A stretch of 64,000 bases of DNA from Ricinus communis (GCF_019578655.1 NC_063256.1:27266342-27330341), one strand, 5' to 3'. Positions 23,668 to 35,277 are shown, counted from the first letter of the stretch. Program-made: numbers and translations. Notes: generated by a model not told the origin, from the sequence alone.

Positions 23668-24010
23668 TTTAAATAGCATGTGGTTTTTGATTCCACAAGG
23701 GAAGGTCATACGGGCGTGTGGCTCTCGTGTGATGTTACTTACAAATTAGCATTCAAGTCACACGGGAGGGACACAAGCGTGTCACCTCCCCGTATGATAT
23801 GGATGAGGCTTTAGCAGTTTTGAATGATCTTACACGGGAGGGGCACACGGGCGTTTGACTCCCTGTGTGATATGCATTAGCTACGGGTGATAATGGCGAG
23901 TCCACACGGGAGGGGACACAGGCGTGTCACCTCCCCATGTGGCATGCGAATACTCTCGGACAGTTGCTTTTATTCCACATAGGAAGGTCATACAGCTATA
24001 TGGCTCCCCG
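23668..24010 (-). promoter_or_regulatory. Putative internal promoter of element C ORF2
   Basis: Five or so copies of a pattern around CACACGGGAGGGGACAC and CGGGCGTGTGGCTCC lie at 23695-24010. On the minus strand they are followed by TATTTAAA at 23675-23668 and then, about 200 bases on, by the ORF2 start codon. The LTR of the same element has the same kind of words and the TATA variant TATTTAAG. Function is inferred from this parallel. Confidence 0.5.
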
Positions 24011-24305
24011 TGTGGTGCAGAATTTCAGGTTAATCTCTCATTTTGCCTTTACTTGGAATTTTGAAATCAACTCCCTTATTCCTTGTTTATTCAATGGTAA
24101 GGTTGATAAATCAAATAAATCATATAACATGCATAAAACTCAATTGAAATTTGAAATAAATTGAAATAAATTGAATTAAATTAATAAAGACATATAAAGA
24201 ACTAGCAAAAATTAAGACAAATCGTCTCCAAACCCTAAACAAAAACTAAAACCAATCAACTAATTAGCAAAATAAGTCTAAACTAGTTACTAAAAAATAA
24301 AAAAT

Positions 24306-24869
24306 CTATTCCAATGACTTATTTGGTCGCCCTCTCCCTCTCTTAACCTTAGGGGGTTACTAAACTTTCTTTGGACATCCTCGTCCCCTTCTGGGTGTTG
24401 AGACAACACGATCTCGCTTCTTGGGATGACCCTGAGGTCTTTGGGTAGGTGCCGATGTTGCTCTTCCTTCCTAATCACTAGGTTCGCTAGGATCACTCTC
24501 TATACTTGCATTAGAACTTGCATCCTCATCCGTGGTATAATCTTTATAAAGATATCTTTCTTAGAAAGCTCTCTCACGGCACTCATTCTCCACTATTTCC
24601 TCCTAGGTATAAATTGGTTCATTGATTTTGGGGTATGCTCTTTGATAAGTTAATATGGTAGTAAACTCCTCGGGTTTTGGATCCTGTATACTCCTTTTCC
24701 TATAAAATAGTACCCATCTTCTAAGAGATGATGAACAAGATAATGGAAAATCTCGCTTCACAATCTTACTTGGGTGTGGTGGGGATGATCGTGATCTACA
24801 CCTAGATTTAGGTGGTGATGGTGAAGGTGAAGAAGGAATATCATGAACCTGATTTTCTTGAGTGCTCAT
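24306..24869 (-). pseudogene. AT-hook ORF between pol and ORF2 of element C
   Basis: A single frame of 188 codons on the minus strand, from ATG at 24869 to TAG at 24308-24306, with no frameshift. It starts MSTQENQVHDIPSSPSPSPP, has a basic Ser/Arg stretch (SRCRSRSSPPHPSK), a central region with WVLFYRKRS, an acidic Ser-rich stretch (DEDASSNASIESDPSEPSD) and a C-terminus with three AT-hook-like units: QGHPKK, RRGRGCPKK and KRGRGRPNK. The third is a complete AT-hook; in the other two the central Arg is His or Cys, each one transition from Arg. AT-hooks bind the minor groove of AT-rich DNA. Five internal stops are all TAG or TAA at places one C-to-T step from Gln. Element A has no counterpart. 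Confidence 0.6.
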
Positions 24870-25269
24870 GGCTAATAGAGAGAGGAAGAATGAAAAATAA
24901 TATAGGGAGGATAGAAGATATCCTATTTATAAAGTAACTCCTAAGAATTGTATTCCTAATTGGGTTGATAGTGCTTATTGGAATAATATCAGGATTCTAG
25001 TAAAACTAAACTCTTATTCCTTAAAGAAAAGGAAAAGAAATACAACTCTAATACAACAACTAAGTTAATCCTAATTAACTAAGACTTTAAAACTTGATGG
25101 GTCTTAATTAAATTAAGATGGTTCAAACCCATAAGAGACTAAATTAAAACCCAATGAGCTTAAATCCTTAGTCCTAAAACAAAAGAAAGAGAGAATAACA
25201 ATAATAAAAGCATGATTAAACAAGAACGAAAATAACAATAAAATAAATTAAAAAGGAAATAGTAGGTTT
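24870..25269 (-). other. Spacer between integrase and AT-hook ORF of element C
   Basis: About 400 bases of AT-rich sequence. I see no coding region. It could hold the leader of the AT-hook ORF. Confidence 0.4.
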
Positions 25270-26520
25270 CCTTCTACCTAGCGCTTCTTTAACATCATGT
25301 TAGCTAGACAAATCTATACCAACTCACATTGACTCAAGTAGCTGTCCCATATGGAAATATTTGCTTAACAACAAATGGGCTTGACCAACATGACTTTAAC
25401 TTGCCTAGAAAAAGCCAAAGTCTTGAGTTAAATAAAAGCACCTGATCTCCAGCTTGAAACTCTCTCCTTTGCTTAATCCTAGCATCATGCCACCTTTTCG
25501 TGCACTCCTTGGTTAGACGACCATTCTCATACGCATGTAGCCTTCATTCATCCAACTCTTTAACCTGTAATTTTCTCCTCAAACCTGCACTAGCTAGATC
25601 AAGATTAACTTGTTTAATTGCCCATAAAGCTTTGTGCTCAATTTCAATAGGTAGATGATAAGATTTTTTATAGACTAATCTATAAGGAGTAGTCCCTAGG
25701 GCTATTTTGAATGCAGTCCTATATGCCTACATAACATTATCTAGTTTAATGGACCAATCCTTCCTAAATCATTTTATAATCTTCTCAAGGATTCTCTTCA
25801 ACTCTCTATTAGTATTCTCTACTTGACCACTAGTTTGAGGGTGATAAGGGGTGGAAAATTTATGCATGACTCTGACCCTCTTTAATACTTTTTCTAGCTA
25901 AGCATTACAAAAAGTGTGTAACCCTATCACTAATAATAGCTTTGGAGATGCCAAACCTGCAGAAAATCTTTTTCAAGAATTTCACTACTACGCTTGCATC
26001 ATTACGAGGCAAAGCTTATGCCTCGACCTATTTAGAGACATAATCAATAGCCACCAATATATATTTATTACCAAAAGAACTAGGAAAGAGTCCCATGAAA
26101 TCTATGCCCCACATATAAAAACTTTTGCATTCTAGTATACCGTGTTGGGGCATTTTATTACGAGATGAGATATTACCTGTACGTTGGCAACGATCACATT
26201 CTTGCACAAATGATTGGCTATTCTTAAATAAAGTCGGCCAATAAAATCCTGATTCTAGGACTTTTTGGGCTGTTTTACTCACCCTATAATGTCCTCCAAC
26301 TGGTCTACTATGGCAATGACCAAGAATACTTATAGTTTTCGACCATGCCATACACCTCCTTATTATTCTGTCTGCACATATTTTAAATAGGAAAGGGTCT
26401 TTCCAAAAGTGATATTTCAAATCTGCAAAGAATTTCTTATTTTGTTGATAAGAGTATTCTTTTGGGAGTTCCCTTGCAACTAAATAATTTGCAAAATCAG
26501 CATACCATGGTATTGAAAAA
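25270..26520 (-). pseudogene. Decayed integrase of element C
   Basis: On the minus strand the zinc module is well kept at 26330-26150 ([16 protein letters not shown], then [18 protein letters not shown]), followed by [20 protein letters not shown] and AIDYVSK, then stop. Beyond this, fragments of the core (FLKKIFCRFGISKAIISDR) are readable. Stops become dense, most of them TAA or TAG at expected Gln positions. The C-terminal part near 25450-25350 keeps a counterpart of the GKLKSRWSGPF segment of element A. No chromodomain. Confidence 0.8.
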
Positions 26521-27659
26521 TCCACACTACCTACTAAACCTGCTATAGCATACAACTCTTCATATGGAAAATGGTCATTAATGTACCTTTCATATAATTT
26601 CTCTAGATGGGGGTTCTCAAGGCGTGATAAGTGGTCGGCCACCAAGTTCTCTGCACCTCTTTTGTCTTGAATCTCCAGATCAAATTCCTGCAAAAGTAAG
26701 ACCCATCTTATTAATCTTGGTTATGCATCTGTTTAGAAAATAAATACCTTAAAGATGAATGGTCAGTGTATACTATCACTTTTGATAAATCAAGTATGAT
26801 CAAAATTTGTCAAAAGCAAATATAACTACAAGCAGTTCCTTTTAAATTATGTTGTAGTTCGCTTGCGCATCAGTCATCGTTTTACTTGCGTAATAGATTG
26901 GCTGAAAGTGCTTTTCTTTACTCTAACCAAGAACAACTCTAATTGCAAAGTCACTCGCATGATAGATTAGCTCAAAAGGAAGACTCCAATCCGGCGCTAC
27001 CATAATTGGGGCGTTAACAAGTTTGGCTCTTAGGGAGGTGAAGGCTGCCATACATTCCTTATCAAATGTAAAGTCAACATCCTTCTCCAGAAGTCTAGTA
27101 AGAGGTCTAGCTATTTTAGAGAAGTCTTTAATGAACCTGCAGTAAAAACTTGCATGCCCAAGAAAACTTCTAATAGCTTTGATAGATGAGGGAGGTGGTA
27201 GTTTCTAAATAGTCTTAATCTTGGCTCTACCCACCTCAATTCCTTTACTAGAGTACAATGCCTTCTTGTACCATAAAATGGCATTTCTCCCAAATTTAAC
27301 ACCAAATTGGTCTCCTCACATCTTACCAACACCTTCTCAAAATGCTCCAAATATTCTTGAAATGAATTTTTATGGACAGACCATGAAAACTTCCATAATA
27401 TCTTCAACCAAGTCATGAAGATAGCCATCATGCACCTCTGAAATGTGGATGATGCATTACACAATCTGAACGGCATTTTCTATACGCAAAGGTCCATAGG
27501 GGCATGTGAATCTGGTCATTTCTTGATCCTTGATGGATATTAGAATCTAAAAATACCCTAATAAACCATCCAGAAAATAGTAGTACTCATGCCTTGACAA
27601 TCTCTCTAGCACTTGATCAATGAATGGTAAAGGGAAATGATCTTTTCTCGTGGCATCAT
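26521..27659 (-). pseudogene. Decayed RNase H and C-terminal half of reverse transcriptase, element C
   Basis: On the minus strand, 27659-27476 holds the second half of the palm (ATRKDH then sequence leading to MPFRLCNASSTFQRCMMAIF). The FxDD catalytic box is destroyed by a small deletion near 27400 (MEVFM followed by unrelated residues). The thumb and RNase H follow to 26630, ending in [20 protein letters not shown]. The high-coordinate end is the insertion point of a solo LTR. Confidence 0.78.
27655..27659. repeat. Target-site duplication ATCAT of solo LTR S1 (left)
   Basis: ATCAT directly precedes TGAAATCC and recurs at 29259-29263 directly after GCATCA. Removing 27660-29263 restores an uninterrupted reverse-transcriptase reading frame across the site. 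Confidence 0.9.
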
Positions 27660-29258
27660 TGAAATCCATAGTTTTACACATGTTTGCTTGCATATTATCA
27701 TGCATTTTCTTAGCATCTATTATGTTTTTATTCCAAGATCACTAATGTTTTGTGCTCTTTTGTATTCCATGAGATTTTATAGGTCCATCATCAGTGCTTG
27801 AGCAATTTTAAATTAATTTCGGGCGAAAACAGACAGAATCATAAGCATTTGACCTTGGGTTGACTTTTAGAAATTCAACACGGCACGTGTTGGAGCCCGT
27901 GCAGAATTTCCAAGCCATGTAGCTTAAGCAATTTGAAGTAGCACATTTTTTTAGGGTACCACGCCCTAGAGTATGGCTCGTGTTAGCTAACATAGGCAAG
28001 AACACGCCTTTGTTACTGTCAAGAACACAGCTTGTGTTGGTAACACGGGCCAAAACACAGCCTTGCTCGATTCAGTTCATTCTATCATTTGGAGATCAAC
28101 ACGTCTCTGACATAGCCCATGTTGAGGGACACGGGCTGAGAACACGCCCGTATTTGTGCAATGTATAAAAGGGATCGAATATGTAAAGGATAAGATCAGT
28201 AAAAAGGAACGAGCCAAAAAGAGAAAGGAGAGTCCCAGATCGGTGATTTTGATTCTTCATCTTCCTTTGTAATTTTGCTAGATATGTTTCAGGCATTTTA
28301 GGGCGGCTTCCAGGAGACTGATTCCACCTTGGAACGTCAGATTCATGATTCTAGGATTTAGATTGAAGATTAAAGAGGAGTTTTGGAGCAAATCAAGGGG
28401 AAATTTTGGAGATCAACTGCAGTGTAGATTAAGACTTGGAGTTGTTCATCTAATTCTAGGAAAAGAGTGTATATGTTTCAATTTCTTTATTCTTTCATTC
28501 TAATTGAATTCCTATTTGTTTTAGACATGAACATGTGTAGCTAGATTGGTTGAACCCATTGGAGTTCCTTGCTATATTGGCTTTGTATTGAATTGTTAAG
28601 ATTATTTGAGTTTCCTTTCTTGTATTCTTTTTGTAATTAATAATATAAGTCTAGTTTTCGTTACATTGATTGTACTAATTACTATTCTTAGAATTCTTTT
28701 AGCAATTGAGAAATTCTAATTGAGTTTGGAAATTTAATTGCAAGAACAGGTTAATTTTCACTTAGCGGTAAGGTTAATTAATTTGCCCGGATTAAGAATT
28801 AACAAAGCTTAATAGAGGTGGATTAAAGCTTAAGGCTAACTTAATAATCAATCATTAGGAAGAGATTCCAACTTTAGGTTCTTAAGTTTAGAAATTCAGT
28901 TGTCTCGAGAGGGAAATCGAATTCAGTTTAGAATCCGTCCACGGGTAGCATAATTGGACTCAACAATCAGTTATTCTTTGTTTGATTGCCAACTAGTCTA
29001 GGTCCTCTTTGGGTTTGCTTTCTTGTCTTGATTATTCTCTTTGCTCATTCATTCTCGCATTACACTTAGAAATTAATTTTTAGTCATTAGTAAATCTAGA
29101 AATATCCGTTATCAAATTTAAGCTAGATAACAAGGAACGAAGTAGTAACTCTAGGATTTCACTTTCCCAAGGGATACAATATTTTTAATACTTGTCGTTG
29201 TGTTAGGCTGCATCGATAGGTTCACTGCCTTAGTTGTAGTTACATAAACATCGCATCA
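27660..29258 (+). mobile_element. Solo LTR S1, Athila-type, plus strand
   Basis: A 1599-bp LTR from TGAAATCC to GCATCA with a perfect 5-bp duplication and no internal region, so it is a solo LTR left by recombination between two LTRs. It has CACGG/CCGTG words at 27878-28150, a TATA box TATAAAA at 28164-28170, and the Athila LTR segments GAACCCATTGG and GCATCGATAGGTTCACTGCC. It sits in the reverse-transcriptase region of element C. Confidence 0.92.
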
Positions 29259-29263
29259 ATCAT

Positions 29264-29846
29264 TCAGTTTCCTATAGTCAATGCACACTCTCCATCTTGT
29301 CATAGTTCTTGTTGGGATTAGCTCATTACTTTTATTTACCACAACTCTCATGCCTCCCTTCTTTAGTACTACTTGTACTGGGCTTACCCAAGAACTGTCC
29401 GAAATGGGATAGATAATTCTGGCATCAATGAGTTTAATCACCTCCATCTTCACTACTTCCTTCATGTTAGGATTGAGACGCCTTTGAGGTTGCACCACAG
29501 TTTTGAACTCTTCTTCCATGAGAATCTTATGTGTGAAAAAAGAAGAGCTGATTCTCTTTATATCTGCAATCTTCCAAGCTATTGCCCTCTGCCTCCTTCT
29601 CAAGACTTCCAATAACTAACCTTTATGATCATTCAGTAATGCAGAACTGATTATTACTGGTAGCTTGGATCCTTCCATCAGAAAGGCGTGCTCCAAGTGT
29701 GCTGGAAGCTACTTGAGTTCTAAAGAATGAGGATCTTCAATAGAAGACTTCATCCTTTCCTCTTTGGGCATCTTTATAGGCTTGAAAGATTGCTTTCTCA
29801 TTAGCCTTGCTACTTCCAGGTAGGCTAGCTGCTCTAGAGCTCCTGG
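29264..29846 (-). pseudogene. N-terminal half of reverse transcriptase and linker, element C
   Basis: On the minus strand the frame reads through LEQLAYLEVARL and SSIEDPHSLELK (linker), then LIDARIIYPISDSSWVSPVQ and WRVCIDYRKLND at 29290-29260, where the solo LTR S1 interrupts it. These segments match the corresponding parts of element A. Its high-coordinate end is the insertion point of solo LTR S2. Confidence 0.85.
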
Positions 29847-29851
29847 CATCT
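29847..29851. repeat. Target-site duplication CATCT of solo LTR S2 (left)
   Basis: CATCT precedes TGTAATACCC and recurs at 33471-33475 directly after GGGTCGTGACA. Confidence 0.9.
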
Positions 29852-32800
29852 TGTAATACCCAAATAAAATTAAATAAAGTAATATTAAATAAAGTAATAT
29901 TAAATAAATAATAATAATAAATAAATAATAATAATAAATAATTAAATAATTAAAAAAAGTTTCTCTTTCTCCTCTCACCCTCTTCTTCTTTTTCTTCTTC
30001 TTCTTCTTCTCTCTTTCTCTTTTCCCTTCCCCCCCCCCCCCATTCGCCTCCCTTCTTTCCGCACGCTCCTCCTCCCTTCCCCTCCCTCGCCGATGCTGCT
30101 TCTCCTTCTTCCTCCCCCTTGCTGCTAACGCCAATGTGGGAGAGAAGGAGTTGCCGCCGTGCACTAGCCACTTGCCACCATCTTTTTGCCAAACTGACAC
30201 CGGAATCGAGTTCCTCGCCCTTCAAAAGCTAGGAACAGCTCCTCCCCATCCCTGTTGCTCTGCCGGCAGCCTCCTTCCCACCATGATTTGGCGGTTTTCA
30301 ACAAAGGCAAGGCTGTATTTTGGTGTTTTTAGCTTCAACGCATATCAAGCTTTGCGTAGGCGCTTCCAGATTCAAAATCCGACACCGTTGGCAATACCGG
30401 CTTACGGACCTTGGTGTTTTCCGAACGCACAAGGTTTCAGATTTTTGGCTCAGTATAATTTTGTTTGGACCTTAAAAATTATTTAATAATTTTAGAAAAT
30501 ATTGTTGCTATTAATTATCAATTATAAATAATTTAATTTAATTATGACTTAGATATAAATAAAATTAATTGGTATAATTATTGTTCTATTTTGTGGTAGA
30601 TGTGGTTATGTTTGATTATTTTGAATACTAGAAAATTTTTATGTGGATTGGTTGTGAGATAAATATTATATGGCGAACCGTCTGTAATTAATTATGATAT
30701 ATGGTGTGTTGTGGAGTCGGGAAAGAATAATGCAGTCTAATCTAGGAGTCTAGGCCTAGGAAAAATTAAGAATATCTTATTAATTGAGTATTTTCGTGAA
30801 TAGATAATTCGTCCGTCCAACTAGCTCCACCCAAGGTGTAGGAGCAGACTGCAGAGTACGGCAGAACTGTGAGTTAAATTCATATAATCAACTGCTTTTG
30901 TGTCATGTCTAAATTAAATACATTGTTAATTGATTAATAATAATTATTATTATTATTAGCATTATTATTATAAATTTATTTTTGTTATTATCGATATCAT
31001 TATTAATATTATTATCAGTATCGTTGCTTGATAGGCTAAATCGTGTTAGCTACAATCTAAGGCAATGTACCTATCGATGCAGTCTAGCACTAATGGCGAG
31101 TATCAAAGTCGTATTCCTCAGGAAAGTGAAAGCCTAGAGTTACTCCTTTGTTCTTTGTTATATTAACCTACAATTAGCGATAAATAATTCCTAAACTAAC
31201 TAATAGCTACAAGCTAAGTTCTAAGGGAGATGCAGGAGTAATTGATAAATGAGATAATCAAGGCAAGAAGACAAACCCAAAGGAAATCTAAACTAGTTGG
31301 CAACCAAACAAAAGATAAAGGATCGGTGAGTCTAATTATGCTACCCGTGGACGAATTCTTAACCGAATTCGGTTTCTCTCTCAAGATAACCGAATTCCTA
31401 AACCTAATAACCTAAAGTTGGAATCTCTTCCTAACGATTGATTCTTAAATTAGCATTAAGCTTTAATCCGCCTCTATTAAGCTTTGTTAATTCTTAATCC
31501 GGCTAATTAATTATCCTTATCTCTAAGCGATTATTAACCAATTCTTGCTATTCAAAATTCCAATTGCCAAACGGATTTCTCAATCTCATAAAGCAATCTA
31601 AACATCACAATTCACAACGTCTCATGAACAATGCATTATCTTATTAATACTGAAAGCAAGAAGAATACAAAATTATCCCAAACAATCCAACAATATAATA
31701 TCAAGCCAACATAGTAAAGAAATCCCAATGGATTAAATCAATCTAGCTAATCATGTTCATTATCAAAATCCATAAGAATTCAATGACAACAATGAGTAAA
31801 AAGGTAGAGAAAACCGCTTACACCCTTGGATGAGAGTAAACAGCCCCAATTCCTCTTGCTCGAATTGAATCGATTCTTGTTCCTCTTGCTCGATTTGAAA
31901 ACCAATCAACGAACCTCACCCAATCTTCAATCCTCGAAGAGAATCCGATTGAAACCTTGATCCAAGTCTCCTTTTCCCTTGGTTTCGGCTCAGAAAACCC
32001 TTTGAGAAAGAAAAGTTAGGGTTTGGGACGTTCTCCCCCGCTCTCTTTCTTTTTTCCTCTCTTCTTTCTTTTAACTAATTCCCCCTGTCGCCACCAACAC
32101 GGCCGTGTTAGTGGCCGTGTTCCCAACATGGTCTGGTGTTGATGCCCGTGTTACTCTCTGTGGCCGTGCTCCCTAAAACTTCTGTTTCTTTTGATGTTTG
32201 ATGGTGAATGTGTTGGGAACACGGCCAGTGTTGAAACTAACACGGCCATGTTCAACTTCCTCTTGCTCGTACTTAGCTTGTTTCGGCAGCTTCGGCGTCC
32301 AATTATGCTCCAATTCTTCCATTTATCATCCTTTGACTTCTTTTGGACCTAATGCACACAAACAAACGCATAGGGTGAGTGTTGGGACCAATTCACATCC
32401 AAATGTCCATAAAATCAATCTTAAAAACCCCATTTAGATGTGTGTATTTTACGCACATCATTGCTATTATATTTACTGTTATTTTAATATTATTATTATT
32501 ACATTTTATTTTCATGTTTGCTATACTCGAGGCTATTAAACTTTAATTCTTAATATGTCATTGAATAATTTAAGTTTGCTTATGATTATACTATTTATAA
32601 TTATTATTGATGCTATGATTGTAACATCTAGATGAGGCGACAGTAGAACATGACACCTGATGGGTTGTATCAGGACCGTGTGCGCATCGGTATTAATCAG
32701 AGACAGGTAGTAAAAGTTATTTTTAGGTTTTGCCCTGGTCGGGTATAACTCTCTAGGCTGTAAAAATTTGACTGCCGGAGGAAGGTCCCTAGTCGAGCGT

Positions 32801-33470
32801 TGCTCTCTAGGCGCCGACTTATTTGGGAATCAAGTGTCCAGGTTGGATTTAAGGACCCTGGTTGAGCTTCGCACTCTAGGTGCCAGACCTATTAGAATAA
32901 CAGAGCCGAAAGGCTATTAGTATTGGGGTTAGGGATCTGCTGAGGCACTCGTCCCATAAGTATTTAAATTGTATATTTCTGAATTATGGCATGAAACATG
33001 TTTTAATATAATATGATATGTTATTATGATTTAATAAATATTTTATTGAGGAGACTATAATTGTTATAGGATTATATGATTTTAACTCACTCTCGAGGCT
33101 GACAGTCTCAATTTTAAATTTTTCAGGTGACAGTTAGGTTCTCCGTCGTCTTTCGTTTGATAGCCCGACTTCCTTCTCCTTCGCGCCTATTATAATTAAT
33201 TTTTACCTTTGAATTTTGAATTATTTAAAATTCTAAACTCTCCGCAGTAGCATACCTAGTACATTATGTTGATTTTTGTATGTAACAAATTATATAATAT
33301 TTGTTAGCATCTAGTTAGAGACTTGTGAATGACATGTTGGGCTGGTCTAATAGTATGTTTATGTATGTATATTTGAATTATCAATTAATCAGGCTTACTA
33401 CGGGTTTTGGTGGCCTTAAGCCTACCCATTCCCTAGTGCTAGTCATGGGCCTACAGATCGGGTCGTGACA
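29852..33470 (+). mobile_element. Solo LTR S2, Tekay/Del-like chromovirus type, with nested LTR
   Basis: It begins TGTAATACCC and ends GGGTCGTGACA, the end pattern of Tekay/Del chromovirus LTRs, and has a perfect CATCT duplication. Without the nested LTR S3 it is about 2.18 kb, has no coding region or primer site, and so is best read as a solo LTR. It includes AAT-type repeats (29870-29950), a CT-rich tract with a run of 13 C (30029-30041) and ATT-type repeats near 30940-31020. The lineage call rests on LTR ends and general layout only. The strand is assigned by these ends and is uncertain, because LTR ends are symmetric. Confidence 0.78.
31029..32460 (-). mobile_element. Solo LTR S3, Athila-type, minus strand
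   Basis: A 1432-bp LTR nested in S2. On the plus strand it starts TGATAGGC and ends GCACATCA, flanked by the perfect duplication TTGCT at 31024-31028 and 32461-32465. Read on the minus strand it ends with the Athila pattern GATACTCGCCATTAGTGC then TGCATCGATAGG. CACGGCCGTGTT-type words cluster at 32095-32255 in its U3. Confidence 0.92.
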
Positions 33471-33475
33471 CATCT

Positions 33476-34240
33476 CACACTTCTCCTGTTCCTGTACCAA
33501 ACATAACTCCAAAGGATCTTTAGCAATAATAGATGAAATACAACTCACAGTCTCATGTTCAACTCTATCATTACTAACATCCATGTCATCAAGTACAAGC
33601 GGATGTTTCATGGCGTTAGGAATCTGAAATGCCACTTGCTCTTCCCCTACCCTAAGAATGAGCTTACCATCATGAACATCAATGATGGCCCTAGGTGTAG
33701 CAAGAAAGGGTCATCCTAAAATAAGGGAAACATCAACAGATTCATCCATATCCATAACTACAAAATCCAAAGGAAAAATAAACTCTTGAACCTTAACCAA
33801 CAAGTCCTCCATAATACCCCTAGGGTATAAAATAGATTTATCAGCCAATTGAATGCTCATAATTGTTGGTTTAGGTTCTCCCAGCCCTAATTTCTTGAAC
33901 AAATAATAAGGCATAACACTAATGCTAGCCCCTAATCAACAAGCGTATTATCAATATTTAGATTACTAATAAAGCAAGGACTAGTAAAACTCCTTGGGTC
34001 TTTTAGCTTCTTTAGTAGTCTTCTTTAAATGATTGCTGAATTCTTTTTCGATAATTGCACCATTGATACATCCTCGAACTTCCTCTTGTTAGAGAAGAGT
34101 TCCTTTAAGAACTTAGCATATTTGTGCATCTGCGATAGAGCTTCTACAAAAGATATGTTAATATGCAACTACTTAAAGAGTTCAAAAAACTTACTAAATT
34201 GTGCATCCAATTTATCCTTCTGAAGATGGACTGGAATGTT
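33476..34240 (-). pseudogene. Decayed protease region of element C
   Basis: On the minus strand the gag-protease linker appears first (KYAKFLKELFSNKRKFED at about 34105), then the protease core LGASISVMPYYLFKKLGLGE and PTIMSIQLADKS, then FPLDFVVMDMDESVDVSLIL and the linker with VAFQIPNAMKHPL. The Asp of the active site lies in a damaged stretch near 33930. Plus-strand open frames here are shadows. The frame stops abruptly near 34240. Confidence 0.8.
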
Positions 34241-34722
34241 TCAAGAATTTAGTAAGGAGATGTCCACACCATGATTTATCTTTATAGCTGCAAATTTAGA
34301 CATTCTTTAATGGACTAAAGTACGTAAGTAAACAGTCTATTAATGTTGCAGCAGGTCGATCACTAAACAATAAGACTCCTGAGCAAGCTATGGATCTTAT
34401 TGAGGATATGGCAGTCACAAATTACTAATGGCAGAATCTAAGAGAGCAAGTTCGAGTCAAAAGGAGTGGAGTCCATGCGGTAGACCCTGTGGTAGTTGTA
34501 AATGCACAGTTAGAGGCCATGAGCAGGAAGATGGATGCTTTGACTATGTCTTCATCTGGAAGACAGGCACAAGTTATGACTTGTGATTGGTGTGGGGGTG
34601 GTCATCAAAGTCAAGTTTGCCAAAATGGTAATACCTTCGCTAAGCCGGAGCAGGTTGATTATGTGGGAAATGCTCCTAGGCAGGAGAACATTTCCTATAG
34701 CAATATCTATAACCCGAGAAAT
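34241..34722 (+). pseudogene. Athila-type gag fragment on the plus strand
   Basis: The end of the capsid region (RRCPHH, then INVAAGRSLNNKTPEQAMDL) and the zinc knuckle CDWCGGGHQSQVC, an intact CX2CX3HX4C, followed by VDYVGNAPRQENISYSN. It matches 5120-5610 of element A. It lies head to head with element C's protease, so it is either a piece of another element or element C's own gag in inverted orientation. Confidence 0.82.
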
Positions 34723-34789
34723 CAAAATAGACTTAGTAGGCTTTTGTTATGTTTTATTAATTAATGGATCACATTAGAGTAAGATATCT

Positions 34790-35277
34790 TATTGGCCCTT
34801 GACATAAAAAGTAGTTCATTTAGGTTTAAAGGTTGGTAATTAAACACATAACTTTTAATCGGCCTAGAATAAGGTGGGTTTTTGTACATAATAGAATAGT
34901 TAACTTAGCTTAACCACTTAAATGGGATTGGGCTTAATAAAATGGGCTAGACTTAGGTGGACCTCACATGCTGTAATGATTTATTGTAAAGAGTATAATT
35001 GTCGTATTTATAAGGAATACCTTGTTAAATAATAAAATTAAAAACAAAGATACACAAATAAGGAAGGTGGCTTTCGATTCCATCTCTCAATGTGACGAAG
35101 CTTCCTTATGGAATCGAGAAAAGCCACTCAAATAGTAAAATTTTTCTGGAGAATTACCTGGGTGGCAACTCCATATCTCCACGCTAGTCTTTGTTATTAG
35201 TTAGCATGTACCTATTAAGTTGCAAAATCTTGTAGTGCCATAGTTGCTAAAGACACTTGGGTTGACTCTATGCACTA
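34790..35277 (+). repeat. Element D: end part of a Tat/Ogre-like LTR
   Basis: Diverged copy of the last part of element B's left LTR (39400-39735): shared phrases AAAATGGGCTAGACTTAGG, GGTGGCAACTCCATATCTCC and CTAAAGACACTTGGGT. It also keeps, in plus orientation, the segment just before, which in element B's left LTR is inverted. Confidence 0.7.

Larger units (their letters stand above)
20272..34240 (-). mobile_element. Element C: minus-strand Athila-like element, nested and 5'-truncated
   Basis: Read on the minus strand the order is protease (34240-33476), reverse transcriptase (29846-27060), RNase H and integrase (27110-25270), an AT-hook ORF (24869-24306), a promoter-like block, ORF2 (23464-21997), polypurine tract (21626-21613) and 3' LTR (21604-20272). 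Two insertions interrupt it, at 27660-29258 and 29852-33470. The 5' LTR and most of gag are missing at the high-coordinate end. A plus-strand gag piece next to that end may be its own inverted gag. All ORFs carry stops. Confidence 0.85.

Noticed and set aside
29709..30200. 163-codon minus-strand open frame rich in Arg, Glu and Lys
   Set aside because: It crosses the insertion point of solo LTR S2. The charged part is translation of a CT-rich low-complexity tract; only its last about 45 codons belong to a real reading frame (element C linker).
30136..30486. 116-codon plus-strand open frame in solo LTR S2
   Set aside because: Located wholly inside an LTR with no homologous protein recognised; length fits a GC-richer stretch.
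33381..33635. 84-codon minus-strand frame ending in solo LTR S2
   Set aside because: Its first part is the element C protease linker; the end is LTR sequence read by chance across the junction at 33470/33471.
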